A DNA stretch of 64,000 bases from Chaetoderma sp. LZ-2023a (lineage: Eukaryota > Mollusca > Caudofoveata > Chaetodermatida > Chaetodermatidae), in contig CM067363.1 of assembly GCA_034401795.1 (NCBI GenBank), positions 30,866,855 through 30,930,854 of the forward strand, given 5' to 3'. The notes beneath the pieces are model-generated. The model saw nothing but the letters and a program-made list of their open reading frames with translations. It did not search any database and had not been told where the DNA came from. Below are positions 43,702 to 54,090 of this stretch, piece by piece. A program made the translations under genes and the position numbers. Each line of letters begins with the position of its first letter. Position 1 is the first letter of the stretch.

Positions 43702-44677
43702 TGCTTTGGCTTCCTCTACTAGGAAAACATATCTGCAGTACTTCAATTCTTACGCTGATTTTTGTAGTCAACTAGGCATCCAGTGGGTGCCCATTTCGGC
43801 CAAGAACCTGGCAAGGTACTTAGCTTTTCTGGCCAATAGACTATGTTTTCGCTCTATTAGAAACTATCTGTCTATAGTGCGACTACTCCACCTAGAGGTA
43901 GGCTATGAAAACCTGTTGCAGTTCAAAAAGGGCTGCACGAGGGTGCTGGGGTAGACTTCCTCCCCTAAACTTCCCATCACCCCGGCCATCCTCCTCAAAA
44001 TCCTAGTACAGTTGGACCTCTCGTCCCCAAAGAACATCACCTTCTGGGCAGCATGCTTAGTGGCTTTCTTCTCTTTCATACGCAAATCAAACCTATTTCC
44101 CACATCTCAGACAGGATCTTACCAGCCTGTCTCTAGTCTCACCAGATCGTCGGTGACCTTTTTGCAGTCAGGGGCTATCCTAAGGGTCCGATGCACAAAA
44201 ACTATTCAATTCCACCAACGTGCCCTAGAGATTCCTCTACCCCAGATTCAAGGGTCAGCTTTATGCCCAACCCAGGCTATCAAACTCCTTTAGAACATCG
44301 GGCTCAACCTCTCCAGATTTCCCCCTGTTTGCACACCTTTCCTCAGCGGGTCTCATCCCCCTGTCATACCTGCAATTCCTGTCTCTCATCTGAAACTCTG
44401 TTTGCGGCGGGCAGGAATCCCACCTCAAGACTTTTCTGGACACAGCTTTCACAGAGGAGGGGCAACCATTGCTCTAGAGTGTGGATTGCCACCAGAACTA
44501 ATCCAAGCTCAGGGAGACTGGTGTAGTAATGCCTACCAGGGATATCTAGAGCCATCCTTGTCCATGAGGGAAGAATTGGTGTCAACTCTAGCCAAACGAA
44601 TTCAATCACTCCGAGTCCTTCCCCCCGCCACACCTATTATTACCAGCATACTCTCGCTCTTGTTTGTTATTTTGTAG
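43568..44677 (+). pseudogene. Ngaro-like tyrosine recombinase with two in-frame stops
   Basis: A single frame throughout, with stops at 43952-43954 and 44291-44293. Core-binding domain: LASSTRKTYLQYFNSYADFC, FRSIRNYLSIVRLLHLEVG. Catalytic domain: Arg in FFSFIRKSNLFP, then GHSFHRGGAT where the HxxR arginine appears replaced by His, and candidate nucleophile in SNAYQGYLEPS. It overlaps the end of the RNase H ORF by about 130 bases. Presumably inserted circular DNA by recombination before decay. Confidence 0.75.
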
Positions 44678-45928
44678 GTCACATCCGCTCAGGCTCTACC
44701 AGGCCACAGGAAACCCAGACAGAAGCTTGCAGGATTCATATCTCCACTCATGCGGGCTCATGTCATGCATGTGACGGTGTGCAAACCCTCATTCGGAGAT
44801 GGCTTCCACGTTCAGTCGGTTTTGCGTGTTATTCTCGTGTGGATCAGTGTAAATATGTGTATATTGTGTTAGTAGCATCCAGTCCCTAAGCTTGGGGTTT
44901 CTGGAAAATCTTTCTTAATATGTGAATCGCGTTTGTGTTCTTACCCGATTCGAGTTGACGGGAGGTTTTTCGCCGGGTCCATATTTCCAGCCTTCAGAAG
45001 GATACATCGGCATCATTGGATCCACACATTCAAGGTCTTCAGAGGGGAGTCGTCGCCGCAGCCTTCTCACCGAAAGACTCACTTAGTGCGCTCTTTTCAA
45101 TTGATTGTAGCAGGGACCGCTTTAAGCCTGCTTAAACAATGACTGCCACCGAATGTGTCTCCGATTTAGACACTCATTTTAATCATTCACAATTAACATT
45201 ATATAGACAGAGACTCACCTTGGGTTTCCTGTCACCTGTGGGGTAGTCTCTTCGAACTCTATTTGGTCTACTCTAGCACATTGACATTAATTTTTCATCA
45301 TGACTGCTCATTGTTGTTTGCATTGTATAGACTTTTGTGGCAGAGACTCACATGCACTCTGCCACCGAGGGCAAACCCTAGAATGGGCCCAGAATTTTGA
45401 ATCGTTATTGAGACCCTAGGTGCGTTCTGTCACATACATAATTGTGTTTATTACATATATTAATATTGATTAACTATAATTTTATGATCTCCATTTCTCG
45501 TGCCGCTTATGGGTCTAGCATAGTCAACCCTTGACCCTCAGGCTGGTTAAGACTAATAGGAGTTATATCTTTGTAGATTGAGAGGCGACTGGTTCGGAAA
45601 CTTGTCACAGGATTGTCTCGTTCGATTCTCCGGGCCAAACAGTCCAGTGACAGGCGTCAGAGCTGGTTCCCGTCGGCAATTGATCTTGTTCAACGCTGCA
45701 CTATATCCAGTCTGGGACATCTGGAGGGTTAAAGGGTTGGTCCTATGTGAGACACCACGAGTACGGTAATTCATGTCAGTACAGCATCACGTGACTTTTT
45801 TGTGTATATATGTGTGCTTTATAGGGCTGGCCCGGATCAGTTCCTGTGGGAGGTGTGTGTGGGGGGTGGGTGTGTGTGTGTGGTGGTGAAATGCGCTTCC
45901 TACTCCCTACGGTTTGGGTGGACTTGGC
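44678..45928. other. Ngaro-like element 3' untranslated region
   Basis: Between recombinase and B1. No third ORF (some Ngaro elements carry a hydrolase ORF here) is visible. GT-rich run at 45856-45890. Confidence 0.5.
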
Positions 45929-46133
45929 GGACCATAGATCTTAGCTATATGTAGCCTTCTGAGGCTCTCTTTATTGTATGGGATCCGTGCGGACCCAGCG
46001 CTCAGCACTGCAATAAATCTATGGCTCTTCATGTGACACCCAAACCATCTTTTCTGTCTTGCTGTCCCTTTTCTGGCATACAGTGGAATGGGGGGGGGGG
46101 GGGGAGGGCCTCGCTCACCCTCTCCTTGATTAA
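45929..46133 (+). repeat. Split direct repeat B1
   Basis: GGACCATAGATCTTAGCTAT to CTCTCCTTGATTAAT, matched by B2. A G14-type run at 46091-46104 is longer than in B2. Confidence 0.8.
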
Positions 46134-46618
46134 TGGAAATATTAATATTATTAATATGCTATTAATTCAGGAGGGGGAGTGGGTGCATTCCTTATCAGTC
46201 TCCTGTGATCACTCCTTGTCTCGGTTTTACTGACCATGGGATCCGGTCCTTTGTAATCGATCAACTGCGGCCCTTTTGTTGGCTTATTAAACCATGCCCA
46301 AATAGCCCGCGTTTCCTGTCTCTAATCTGGTGACAGACTTTATCAGCCGACCACCTGTGGGGCACATGGCCTCGTATCTTTCGTATCACGCATGTGTGCC
46401 CAGGTCATGAATATTGATGAGGGTCGCTGTGACACTATCACAAACCGACCGTGCGCGAGGCACGTGCCTTGCTCCTCTTCCCCTTGCCCAGGGCATCCAA
46501 GTTTTTCTATATCCGCGAGTGGTGCGATATACCCTCGCATGCACCCGTGGGCATACTCATATCAGTTTTGTAGCTGCTGCCTTTTACATGCTTTTCTGCT
46601 AGATTTATTAAAGGTTTT
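46134..46618 (+). repeat. Split direct repeat A2
   Basis: Direct copy of A1, abutting B1, as required by the split-direct-repeat model. Confidence 0.85.
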
Positions 46619-46752
46619 CCCTCCCACCTGACCCGTGCGCGTGCGTTATCCCCGCACTTCATGCACTACACATTTATTGCTTGCACATTGCACTATGATA
46701 TATTATGTATATAAATTGTTAGTTATGTTTATTTTAGTTTATTGTATATGGA

Positions 46753-46945
46753 GGACCATAGATCTTAGCTATATATAGCCTTCTGAGGCTCTCTATATTG
46801 TATGGGATCTGTGCGGACCGAGCGCTCAGCACTGCAATAAATCTAGGGCTCTTCATGTGACACCCAAACCATCGTTTCTGTCTTGCTCTGTCCCTTTCCT
46901 GGCATAAGGTGGGATGGGGGCTCGCTCACCCTCTCCTTGATTAAT
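46753..46945 (+). repeat. Split direct repeat B2, right end of element
   Basis: Direct copy of B1 ending CCTTGATTAAT. AATAAA within GCAATAAATCTAGGG could serve as a polyadenylation signal; the same word is in B1. Confidence 0.8.
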
Positions 46946-47039
46946 ATAAAAGTTTATTGCAGGGCTTCCATTAATGGAGGATTCTCAGTTAATCATTTGA
47001 CATCATAATCAACATACGTGACGTATAGGCTGGCATCAT

Positions 47040-47290
47040 AATCAATCGACTTTTCCAATTTTATCTATGCACCGCCCATCTCTATCTAAGCTCCACCCAC
47101 ACCTCGCTCATGTTGGGATCGATCGATCTCTGAACTCCCCGACCATCAATTTCCAGAAAACTATACATCTAAGCTGTTGAATATTTTGAAACTAAGGCAG
47201 CAACAGCGCCCAGTCAAATTAGTTTCAAAATATTTGAAAGCGGAGCTTAGCTAGAGATGGGCGGAGCATAGCTAAAACAGGATTCCTCCA
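47040..47290. repeat. Fragment of the ~400-bp palindromic repeat
   Basis: TTTTATCTATGCACCGCCC, TGTTGGGATCGATCGATC, then TTGAATATTTTGAAACTAA against TTAGTTTCAAAATATTTG; internally deleted palindrome ending in an inverted GGGCGGAGCATAGCTAAA. Confidence 0.6.
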
Positions 47291-47677
47291 TTTCTAAACA
47301 CAGCAAGTCTGGGACTTTCTGGGTAATAGGAAACATGGAAGTTTAAAATGGTTTGCATATATGTAAATTTCCTTAAATTATTGTTTAAGTGGTATTCGGT
47401 CAAGAAAATATGAAGGTAAGGATTTCCTTGGCATTCGGTTTGGGAGTTCAGACATGAACATTAGGATTATACTATTCCCAGACATCCCCTGGTGGAACCT
47501 CTGGTTTATTGTCATCATACCTTCTCTGTGGCTCATACATAATGGACAAGCCAAAGCAGTCTTATAAAGCAGTACGCGAATCTCACTGGGTTCAGACTTG
47601 GCGGATCCTGGCGTGCGATAGGCCACTTTTCCTGCCTTCATGGCTCCAAGTTTATGACGCTCTGAGAATAAATATTG

Positions 47678-47828
<151 letters not shown>

Positions 47829-47845
47829 GAACTAGTCATAATCAT

Positions 47846-48064
47846 TTAACCCTTGAATTTGTTAAATTTTGTCATGGAAAATGTTCACTTGCAGACCATA
47901 GACTATTTTTTTTAAATTACCACTATGGAATGACCGTCTCAGTTGTCGAGCCAGTCATTCCAGTGGTAAATTTTCAAAAATAGTTTTCTGTTCATCTGCA
48001 AATGGACATTTCTCAAAACCACGGCAGAAGCCGTTTTTGACTGATATGAGTGTTAAAGGGTTAA
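47846..48064. mobile_element. piggyBac-like hairpin MITE, second good copy
   Basis: TTAA at both ends, CCCTTGAATTTGTTAA at left and GAGTGTTAAAGGG at right; centre GTCTCAGTTGTCGAGCCAGT within complementary arms. It cuts off the left end of DIRS-B2. Confidence 0.65.
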
Positions 48065-48555
48065 TATCCCTCCTTAATGATGCTCGTCACTGCACATGCG
48101 TCTGAGCTCCTGATTACCAATAAATCTAAATCACTCAATTTTCCTAAATGAATCTAAGAATTCTCAAATCATTCCCTCGTCAGGTGGCTGAGGCCTGTTG
48201 GTAATGAGTGAATGCTAAGTATGTTTGGGTGTTTAATAAAACTACTGACCATCCAACTACAGTGTGTGTGTGTGCGTGCATGCGTGTGTGGTCATTGTCA
48301 TTACACCACAAATATCTATACCGTTCAATCACTACTTGCTAAACCCGTAGACTTGGTCAGTGCCCCTTAATACCCCATTTAAGAATCCTTATTAAAAGAA
48401 GTGAAAAAATTATATCAACACAGGATAATAATAACCCAACATAATAGCGCAGATAAACAAAATCACACTGTTTCTTTAAATCAAATAAATTTACATCAGT
48501 TAAATGAAAAATAATAATAAAATAAAGAAATCGCACCTAGCTGATGAGGAACTGT
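48065..48555 (-). mobile_element. DIRS-B2: left end with internal complementary region
   Basis: GAATTCTCAAATCATTCCCT, GTAATGAGTGAATGCTAAGT, GGTGTTTAATAAAACTAC and, after a GT-rich joint (48261-48290), CATTACACCACAAATATCTA then CCGTTCAATCACTACTTGCT match the ICR region of DIRS-B1 at 23800-24010. The outer left repeat is lost at the MITE. Confidence 0.7.
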
Positions 48556-50516
48556 AAACAAGATTAGATTAATTAATGCACAACAAGCATCAAGCAACCC
48601 TAACTGTTGCCATGGACAGACGGCAATAGTCCTTATCATTATTAACCAATGCGGCAAGCATCCTTACCACTAATACACCAAGAGCTACGCAAATGGTGCA
48701 TAATACCACAACATGATGACAAATCAACCAATGAGAGCTTTCAAAAGTAGACAAGTCATCCTATGAAATCAATTTTCAAGATTGCCGCTGGTGGCTAGCA
48801 GCCAAATCAGATTTCTGATCATCTACAATTTCATTAAGTTTTTCCTCAGAAATAGTCCTGCCAAACCACGAAGTTTCGAAACAATCCACTTAACAGAAAT
48901 GGAGAAGTCAATTTTCAAGATAGTCAGCAGTGCCTGGGGGACATCTATGGATTTAGGATCATCGTCGACTTCAATTAGTTTAATTCTATCTCCAGAGCTA
49001 GTCCAACCACCCTATCAAGTTTGAAAGCAAACCGTTAAACTGTAATGGAGTTATCTTCTGGATGGACACCTTTGACTGGCAGCCATCTTGGATTTTGGAT
49101 TATCGTCGATTTCGATGAGTTCCTTCTCCAGACCTAGTCCAACCACCGTATACTGGCGGCTGGCGACCTTGGATTTCAGATCATTGTCAATTTCGAAAGA
49201 TTTCTTCTACAGACCTAGTCCAACCACCCTATGCCAATTTCAAAGTGATCCGATAAACGGTAACAGTTATCATCCGGAAACCACTCTACAGCCTGTCCTT
49301 AACACTATTGACCAATGGGAAAAGTACCATTAACCAATGGGGCAGCTATCCCTAACATTATTGACCCAGCAGATGACATTTACCAACTGGACGATGGTCA
49401 CAGTAAAATAATTGGATGAGGAAATGCAAGAATATTGGTATCATTGACAATTTATTGGCAAATAGAAAAGGTACCATTGGCCAATGGGGCCGCCATCCCT
49501 GATATTATTGACCCAGCAGATGATGTTTACCAACTGGACGGTGGTAACAGTACAAAATGTGGATGAAGAAATGCAGGAATATTGGTGCCATTGACATTAT
49601 TTACTAACAGGAAAAGCACCATTGATCAATAGGTCAATTGTCACAACACTGACGTTTACCAAAGGGACAATGGTGAGGTCACCATAATAAATTTGGATGG
49701 GGAAATGCAACAATATTGGCATGATTGACCAACAGGAAGAGTCCCATTAATCAATGGGGCAGCCATCCCTGACACTATTGCCATTTGATTAAAGTGTACC
49801 TAAGGAACATGGACTTATGAAAAATGTTTTAGTCCATTACCAATTTACGAAAGTGACACATTATTTTCCCCATAGAGTTAAAACTTAAAATGTTTTAAAT
49901 AGCTAGAGTTATAGTCCTTATTCCAACTCGTGGCCACTTCATAATCATATGGAGAATAGATATTGCCTGAAGGAACATATCTGCCAAATTTATTTTTACT
50001 CCATCAACAATTGACAAAACAAAATAATTTTAACCAACGGGTTCAATAGTTTCAAGTCTTAATGAACCAGAGTTATGGCCCTTGTTTAAAGATGCATATT
50101 CTTTATATCCATAGGTCAAATAGATATTGACATATCTGCTAAATTTGACTTTAATCTATCAACAATTGCTGAAAACACAGATTTTCCCCCATGTGGATCA
50201 ATACTTAAAAATACCTCAATGAACCCGAGTTATGGCCATTGTTTAAGGGCGTGGTCATTTCGTATTCATAGCTCCAATAGATGTTATCTAAAGGAACATA
50301 TCTACTAAATTTAGTTGTAATCCAATAAATGATGAAGTGCAACAAACGTATTTTCCCCATAGGCTTCAATACTTTGAAAATATAGCACGGGACATAACTC
50401 TGCTATTTGTGGGCATGTCCACTACATATTCCTAGCCAAAATAGATGTTGCATAAAGGAACATCTCTGCTGAACTGGGTTTTAATCCATCGATAAATGAC
50501 GAAACGTGCCACAAAT
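48556..50516 (+). repeat. Second tandem-repeat mobile element, left part
   Basis: Starts near AACAAGATTAGATTAATTAA. First come diverged short repeats (ACCAATGGGGCAGCCATCCC-like words, 49270-49780), then about 180-bp units with CATAGGCTTCAATACTTAAA and TAGATATTGCCTAAAGGAAC-like words. Interrupted at 50516 by DIRS-A2 and continued at 57491. Confidence 0.6.
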
Positions 50517-50732
50517 TAAACGAAATCAAGGATTTCTTTTTTCACGAGAGAGTTGATACTTACCTCCCTAATACTTTTGATATTGCTAAATATCGGCTTT
50601 CACTCAATAAACACTCAGATTAAAACAGTTAGGTGCCCCTACTGGGCAGGGAGTCAGAGCGTAGTCTGGCGGATGCCAGCCCCACCACCGCGCATGCGCA
50701 GACTAGCACTTCCTCTGACTAATTTATTGGCT
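50517..50732. repeat. DIRS-A2 left inverted terminal repeat
   Basis: Same as 14585-14796 of A1 but with the complete TTTTTT and GAGAGAG tracts that the ICR also shows; A1 has lost bases in both tracts. Confidence 0.85.
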
Positions 50733-50800
50733 GATACACATGCAACTATTAAGAGCCTGAAGACCGAGCCTCTGTGGGGTGGAGAGGCCGGGTCCGTATC

Positions 50801-50900
50801 TAGGGAGGTAAGTATCAACTCTCTCGTGAAAAAAGAAATCCTTGATTTCGTTTATTTCACATCAAGAGTATACTTACCTCCCTAATACTTTTGATATTGC
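50801..50900. repeat. DIRS-A2 internal complementary region (fused ends)
   Basis: Junction at 50854/50855. The right-hand half begins TTTCACATCAAGAG, the exact complement of this copy's own right end CTTGATGTGAAA rather than of A1's CTTGAAGTGAAA. Confidence 0.9.
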
Positions 50901-51429
50901 CAGAATTCGACAGTGAATTCGGCGGGAGGGAGGCGAGGTCAAAAGACCAGCTCATCCCTATACGCTTTTCTGCGTTTAAGGCACTTAAACTTCTGAAACT
51001 GTATGAAAAAACAGTCAGGATTTGACTAGCCATCGGATAACACCACCGATGTATGAGAGATGACCGAATGTCATATACGCTCCCCCCCCTCCTTCCTGGG
51101 AGGAAGAGTCGAATGACCTCAATGTCCTATACGCTCTCTACGTACAAGTGCCATGTACTACAGGACAGAGACGAAAAAACTCCCTTTTCGTATACTCTCA
51201 ACAATGAACCACATAAATACACAAAACCACCATCATATTAATAACGGGTAACGTGACAAGACAATCAACAATGGACAACCCATGCACAAGACTGACCTTG
51301 TTGAAAAGGCTGCTGACATCATCTTCCCATTGGTGAAGAATGATGCAGTCCCAAAAAAGTGGTTGTTTCCATAAATTAATTGTGAAATATATAAGCAATG
51401 AGGAAACCTCATCAAAAATATAAGCCTAG
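50901..51429. other. DIRS-A2 3' untranslated region
   Basis: Colinear with A1 14964-15500, with a shorter C-run near 51083. No conserved ORF. Confidence 0.6.
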
Positions 51430-52608
51430 TTATTTTTTCAAAATCGACAAGGCGAGAGGATTAGAGGTGTCACGGAGATAATGGTCTGTAAAACTTGACT
51501 CACAGTGCCACTGAGCCACCGACATAATATCATCCACAGGGACCCCATTAAATAGGGCAGTGGATGTCACTACGCCGCGGACACTGTGAGCCTTGGCCAC
51601 GTCAACCTGCTTCCCGGTGGCGGATTTATGACAAAACTGAATGCATTCTACAATCCACCTGGAAATGGTGTCCTTAGAAGCCCTGCCAATATACAGTTCA
51701 ATATATGACAACCATAACGCCGACTGGTCGGTGCGCCACTCCGATGTATGTTGTTTGTACCGGAGAAGCGCCCGGACGGGACACCATGCTTTAGAATTAG
51801 GATCATATCTAGTTAAAGCAGGCAAAACAATAGGTTGACCTGGATATTTCAACGACTGATTCTTAGCCAAGAAATTAATCCTAGGTAGCAGCTTAAGGCC
51901 TTCCCCAGAAACCACAAAACGGTCATCCTCGGCTGATAAGGCATGAATTTCACTTCTACGCCTAGCCGAGGCCGCAGCAATTAAAAACACAGTCTTCAGT
52001 GTTAATAGTTTCATAGAAATGGAACTAAGTGGTTCAAAAGGCTTATCACCTAGTACTTGAAGCACTAGCGATAAACTCCAAGACGGAATCACAGGGGGAT
52101 TCCTTGGTCTTAGATTGCCCATGCCTTTAATTAATACATTTAATGTATTTACTTCATCACTTCCCCTCTTAGCCAAGCAAGGAATAACAGACATTAAAGC
52201 TGACTTATAACCAGCAATAGAGTTAGGCTTGAGGCTATAGGCATCATACAGGTGACAGAGGAAATCAGCTACTACCTGAATAGATGAATCCATTGGATCA
52301 ATACATCTTTTTGAGCACCATTCTGCAAATCTGTTGATTTTATAATTATATGCTCTGGAGGTTGACCTCCTCCTGGCTTTGGCCATAAACATGGCTGCTT
52401 GCTCAGAAAAGCCCTCCTTAATTCTAGATTCCTTGACAACATCCACGCAGTCAATCTGAACATTGACGGATTGTTGTGAAGGGCCTTGCCCTGGAAGATA
52501 ATGTCGTCCATCAGAGGCAGAGGAACCGGATTGCAGACCAGAAGGTCCAGCAGATCCGTATACCATGATCGGCTTGGCCAATCCGGGCCGATCAGAAGCA
52601 CTTGGCAT
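51430..52608 (-). CDS. DIRS-A2 tyrosine recombinase
   Basis: Open from ATG (MPSASDRPGLAKP) to the stop at 51430, about 393 residues. Core-binding domain and catalytic residues as in A1: Arg in SARRRSEIHAL, HxxR in AHSVRG, Tyr in TDHYLRD. It has two extra residues near SYIELYIGRASKD. The frame is continuous upstream to 54069 through the RT region, making a potential 879-codon protein. It appears intact, so this could be a source of active recombinase. Confidence 0.85.
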   Translation of the reverse strand: MPSASDRPGLAKPIMVYGSAGPSGLQSGSSASDGRHYLPGQGPSQQSVNVQIDCVDVVKESRIKEGFSEQAAMFMAKARRRSTSRAYNYKINRFAEWCSKRCIDPMDSSIQVVADFLCHLYDAYSLKPNSIAGYKSALMSVIPCLAKRGSDEVNTLNVLIKGMGNLRPRNPPVIPSWSLSLVLQVLGDKPFEPLSSISMKLLTLKTVFLIAAASARRRSEIHALSAEDDRFVVSGEGLKLLPRINFLAKNQSLKYPGQPIVLPALTRYDPNSKAWCPVRALLRYKQHTSEWRTDQSALWLSYIELYIGRASKDTISRWIVECIQFCHKSATGKQVDVAKAHSVRGVVTSTALFNGVPVDDIMSVAQWHCESSFTDHYLRDTSNPLALSILKK

Positions 52609-54090
52609 TCCTCTTGTCTGATTTTCTGAAGAATTCTTGGAATCAGGATTGCTGGAGGGAATGCGTATGCATACATTCTCCCACAGCTGATAGCTAACGC
52701 ATCTGTTGCGAAAGCGCTTGGATCCGGAATCGGAGAGACGTACGTCGTCATCTTCGCATTCTTCTTCGTCGCGAACAAATCGATGTTGGGTTTCCCCCAA
52801 TGGTCGAACAGACGATCCGCCACACATTGATTTAGTTGCCATTCCGTGGGTAAAACACTCATCCTCCGGCTCAATGAGTCTGCTAGCAGATTTAACCTTC
52901 CCGGAATATGAACTGCTTTCAAGGTAATCTGGTGATCCAGGCACCAACAAAGCAGTCCCCATGTCATCATACAGAGACTGGGCGACTTCGTTCCGCCCTG
53001 GCGGTTTATGTAAGTCACAACTGTTGAGTTGTCTGAACGAATAAGAACAATCTTGCCCTGAACATTCTGTAAGAAATGTTCCAGGCCCCGGACTACTGCT
53101 CTTAGCTCCAGTAGATTTATATGTTCCTTTGACTGTTCCAGATTCCAAAGCCCTGATATCGTGGATTCTTCCAGGCAAGCTCCCCAGCCCTCCATCGATG
53201 CATCTGTATACACAGTCACCTGAGGGTGGGGAGGGGTTAGCATAACCCCCACCAAGAGATTCTCTGTGTCCAACCACCATTGCAGGTGATGAATCAGAGG
53301 CGCCAACACTGACACGTTCGAGTCCAGCGAACCTGTACTCTGGGTCCATTGTGTCATGAGAAATAACTGGATCGGCCGCCTGCGTAAGGCGGCCTGAGGA
53401 ATGACTGGTTCCAATGAAACCATCAACCCCAGCATTCTCAAGTAAACCCGTGCCAGGACATGACGACTGTCGCACACTGACTGAATCAATGAGATGAGTT
53501 TCTGAACTCTCTCCTGAGTAGGAAAAACATATCCTGTCTCTAGATCGAAGAACATCCCCAGGTAAACAAACTTCTGGGGTGGAGTCAGCTCTGATTTTGG
53601 GAAATTGATCATCCAGCCCAAGTCTGTGAGAGTCTTCAAAATAATCTCCAGACTGGCCGATAAACGTTCCTGGGTGTGCGCTTTCAACAGCCAGTCGTCT
53701 ATGTACGTGTGGACTGCTATGCTTCTCCTGCGGAGGTATGCGGTGATCGCAAGAACCACACGGGTGAAAACCCGAGGAGCCGTGGAAATTCCGAAGGGTA
53801 ACACCCTGAATTCCCACTGTCTGCCCTGGAATGCAAATCTCAGGAAGCGACGGAAACTCCTGTGTATGGGGATGTGGAAATAAGCGTCCTTCAAATCTAT
53901 CGACGCTGTCCACATTCCCCTCTCTAACCCCGCCAACACCGAGCGCACAGTCTCCATCTTGAAACTGGGCGTCTCTATGAACTTGTTCAATGGCTTGAGG
54001 TTGAGAATTGGTCTCCACGCTCCGGTGTTTTTTGTTACTAAGAACAGGGTTGAATAGAAGCCCGGACACCTTTGTGCCGGCTGAATAGCT
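52272..54090 (-). CDS. DIRS-A2 reverse transcriptase / RNase H / methyltransferase-like
   Basis: RT (SIDLKDAYFHIPIHRSFRRF, LPFGISTAPRVFTR, YIDD), RNase H (VYTDASMEGWGACLEES, LLELRAVVRG, RSDNSTVV, LLADSLSR) and MT-like block (NIDLFATKKNAKM, GPDWPSRSWY) are all in one open frame from about 54090. A one-base loss just upstream (CCTTTTGTATGAGG against CCTTTTAGTATGAGG in A1) puts the N-terminal part in another frame. Catalytic residues are all present. At the C-terminus the frame stays open 60 codons beyond the A1 stop. Confidence 0.8.
52609..54069 (-). CDS. Open frame overlapping DIRS-A2 RT, continuous with the recombinase
   Basis: 487 codons in the recombinase frame across the RT/RNase H domain, continuing without stop into 51430-52608. 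Homologous to 16785-18398 of A1. Ser/Gly-rich, no known fold. Possibly an N-terminal extension of the recombinase as in DIRS-1, or a frame with few stops by composition. Confidence 0.4.

Larger units (their letters stand above)
39831..46945 (+). mobile_element. Ngaro-like YR retrotransposon with split direct repeats
   Basis: Order A1 (39831-40305), small ORF, gag, RT, RNase H, tyrosine recombinase, B1 (about 45929-46133), A2 (46134-46618), unique spacer, B2 (about 46753-46945). The A1...B1A2...B2 arrangement is the split-direct-repeat structure of Ngaro/PAT elements. No MT-like domain lies between RNase H and recombinase, favouring Ngaro. Coding regions carry at least four stops and several frameshifts, so this copy is dead. 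Homologous to the element at 1-2621. Confidence 0.85.

Noticed and set aside
50553-50885. 110-codon ORF at the DIRS-A2 left end (and 57308-57502)
   Set aside because: Lies within inverted repeat and ICR; it mirrors the repeat and has no gene features.
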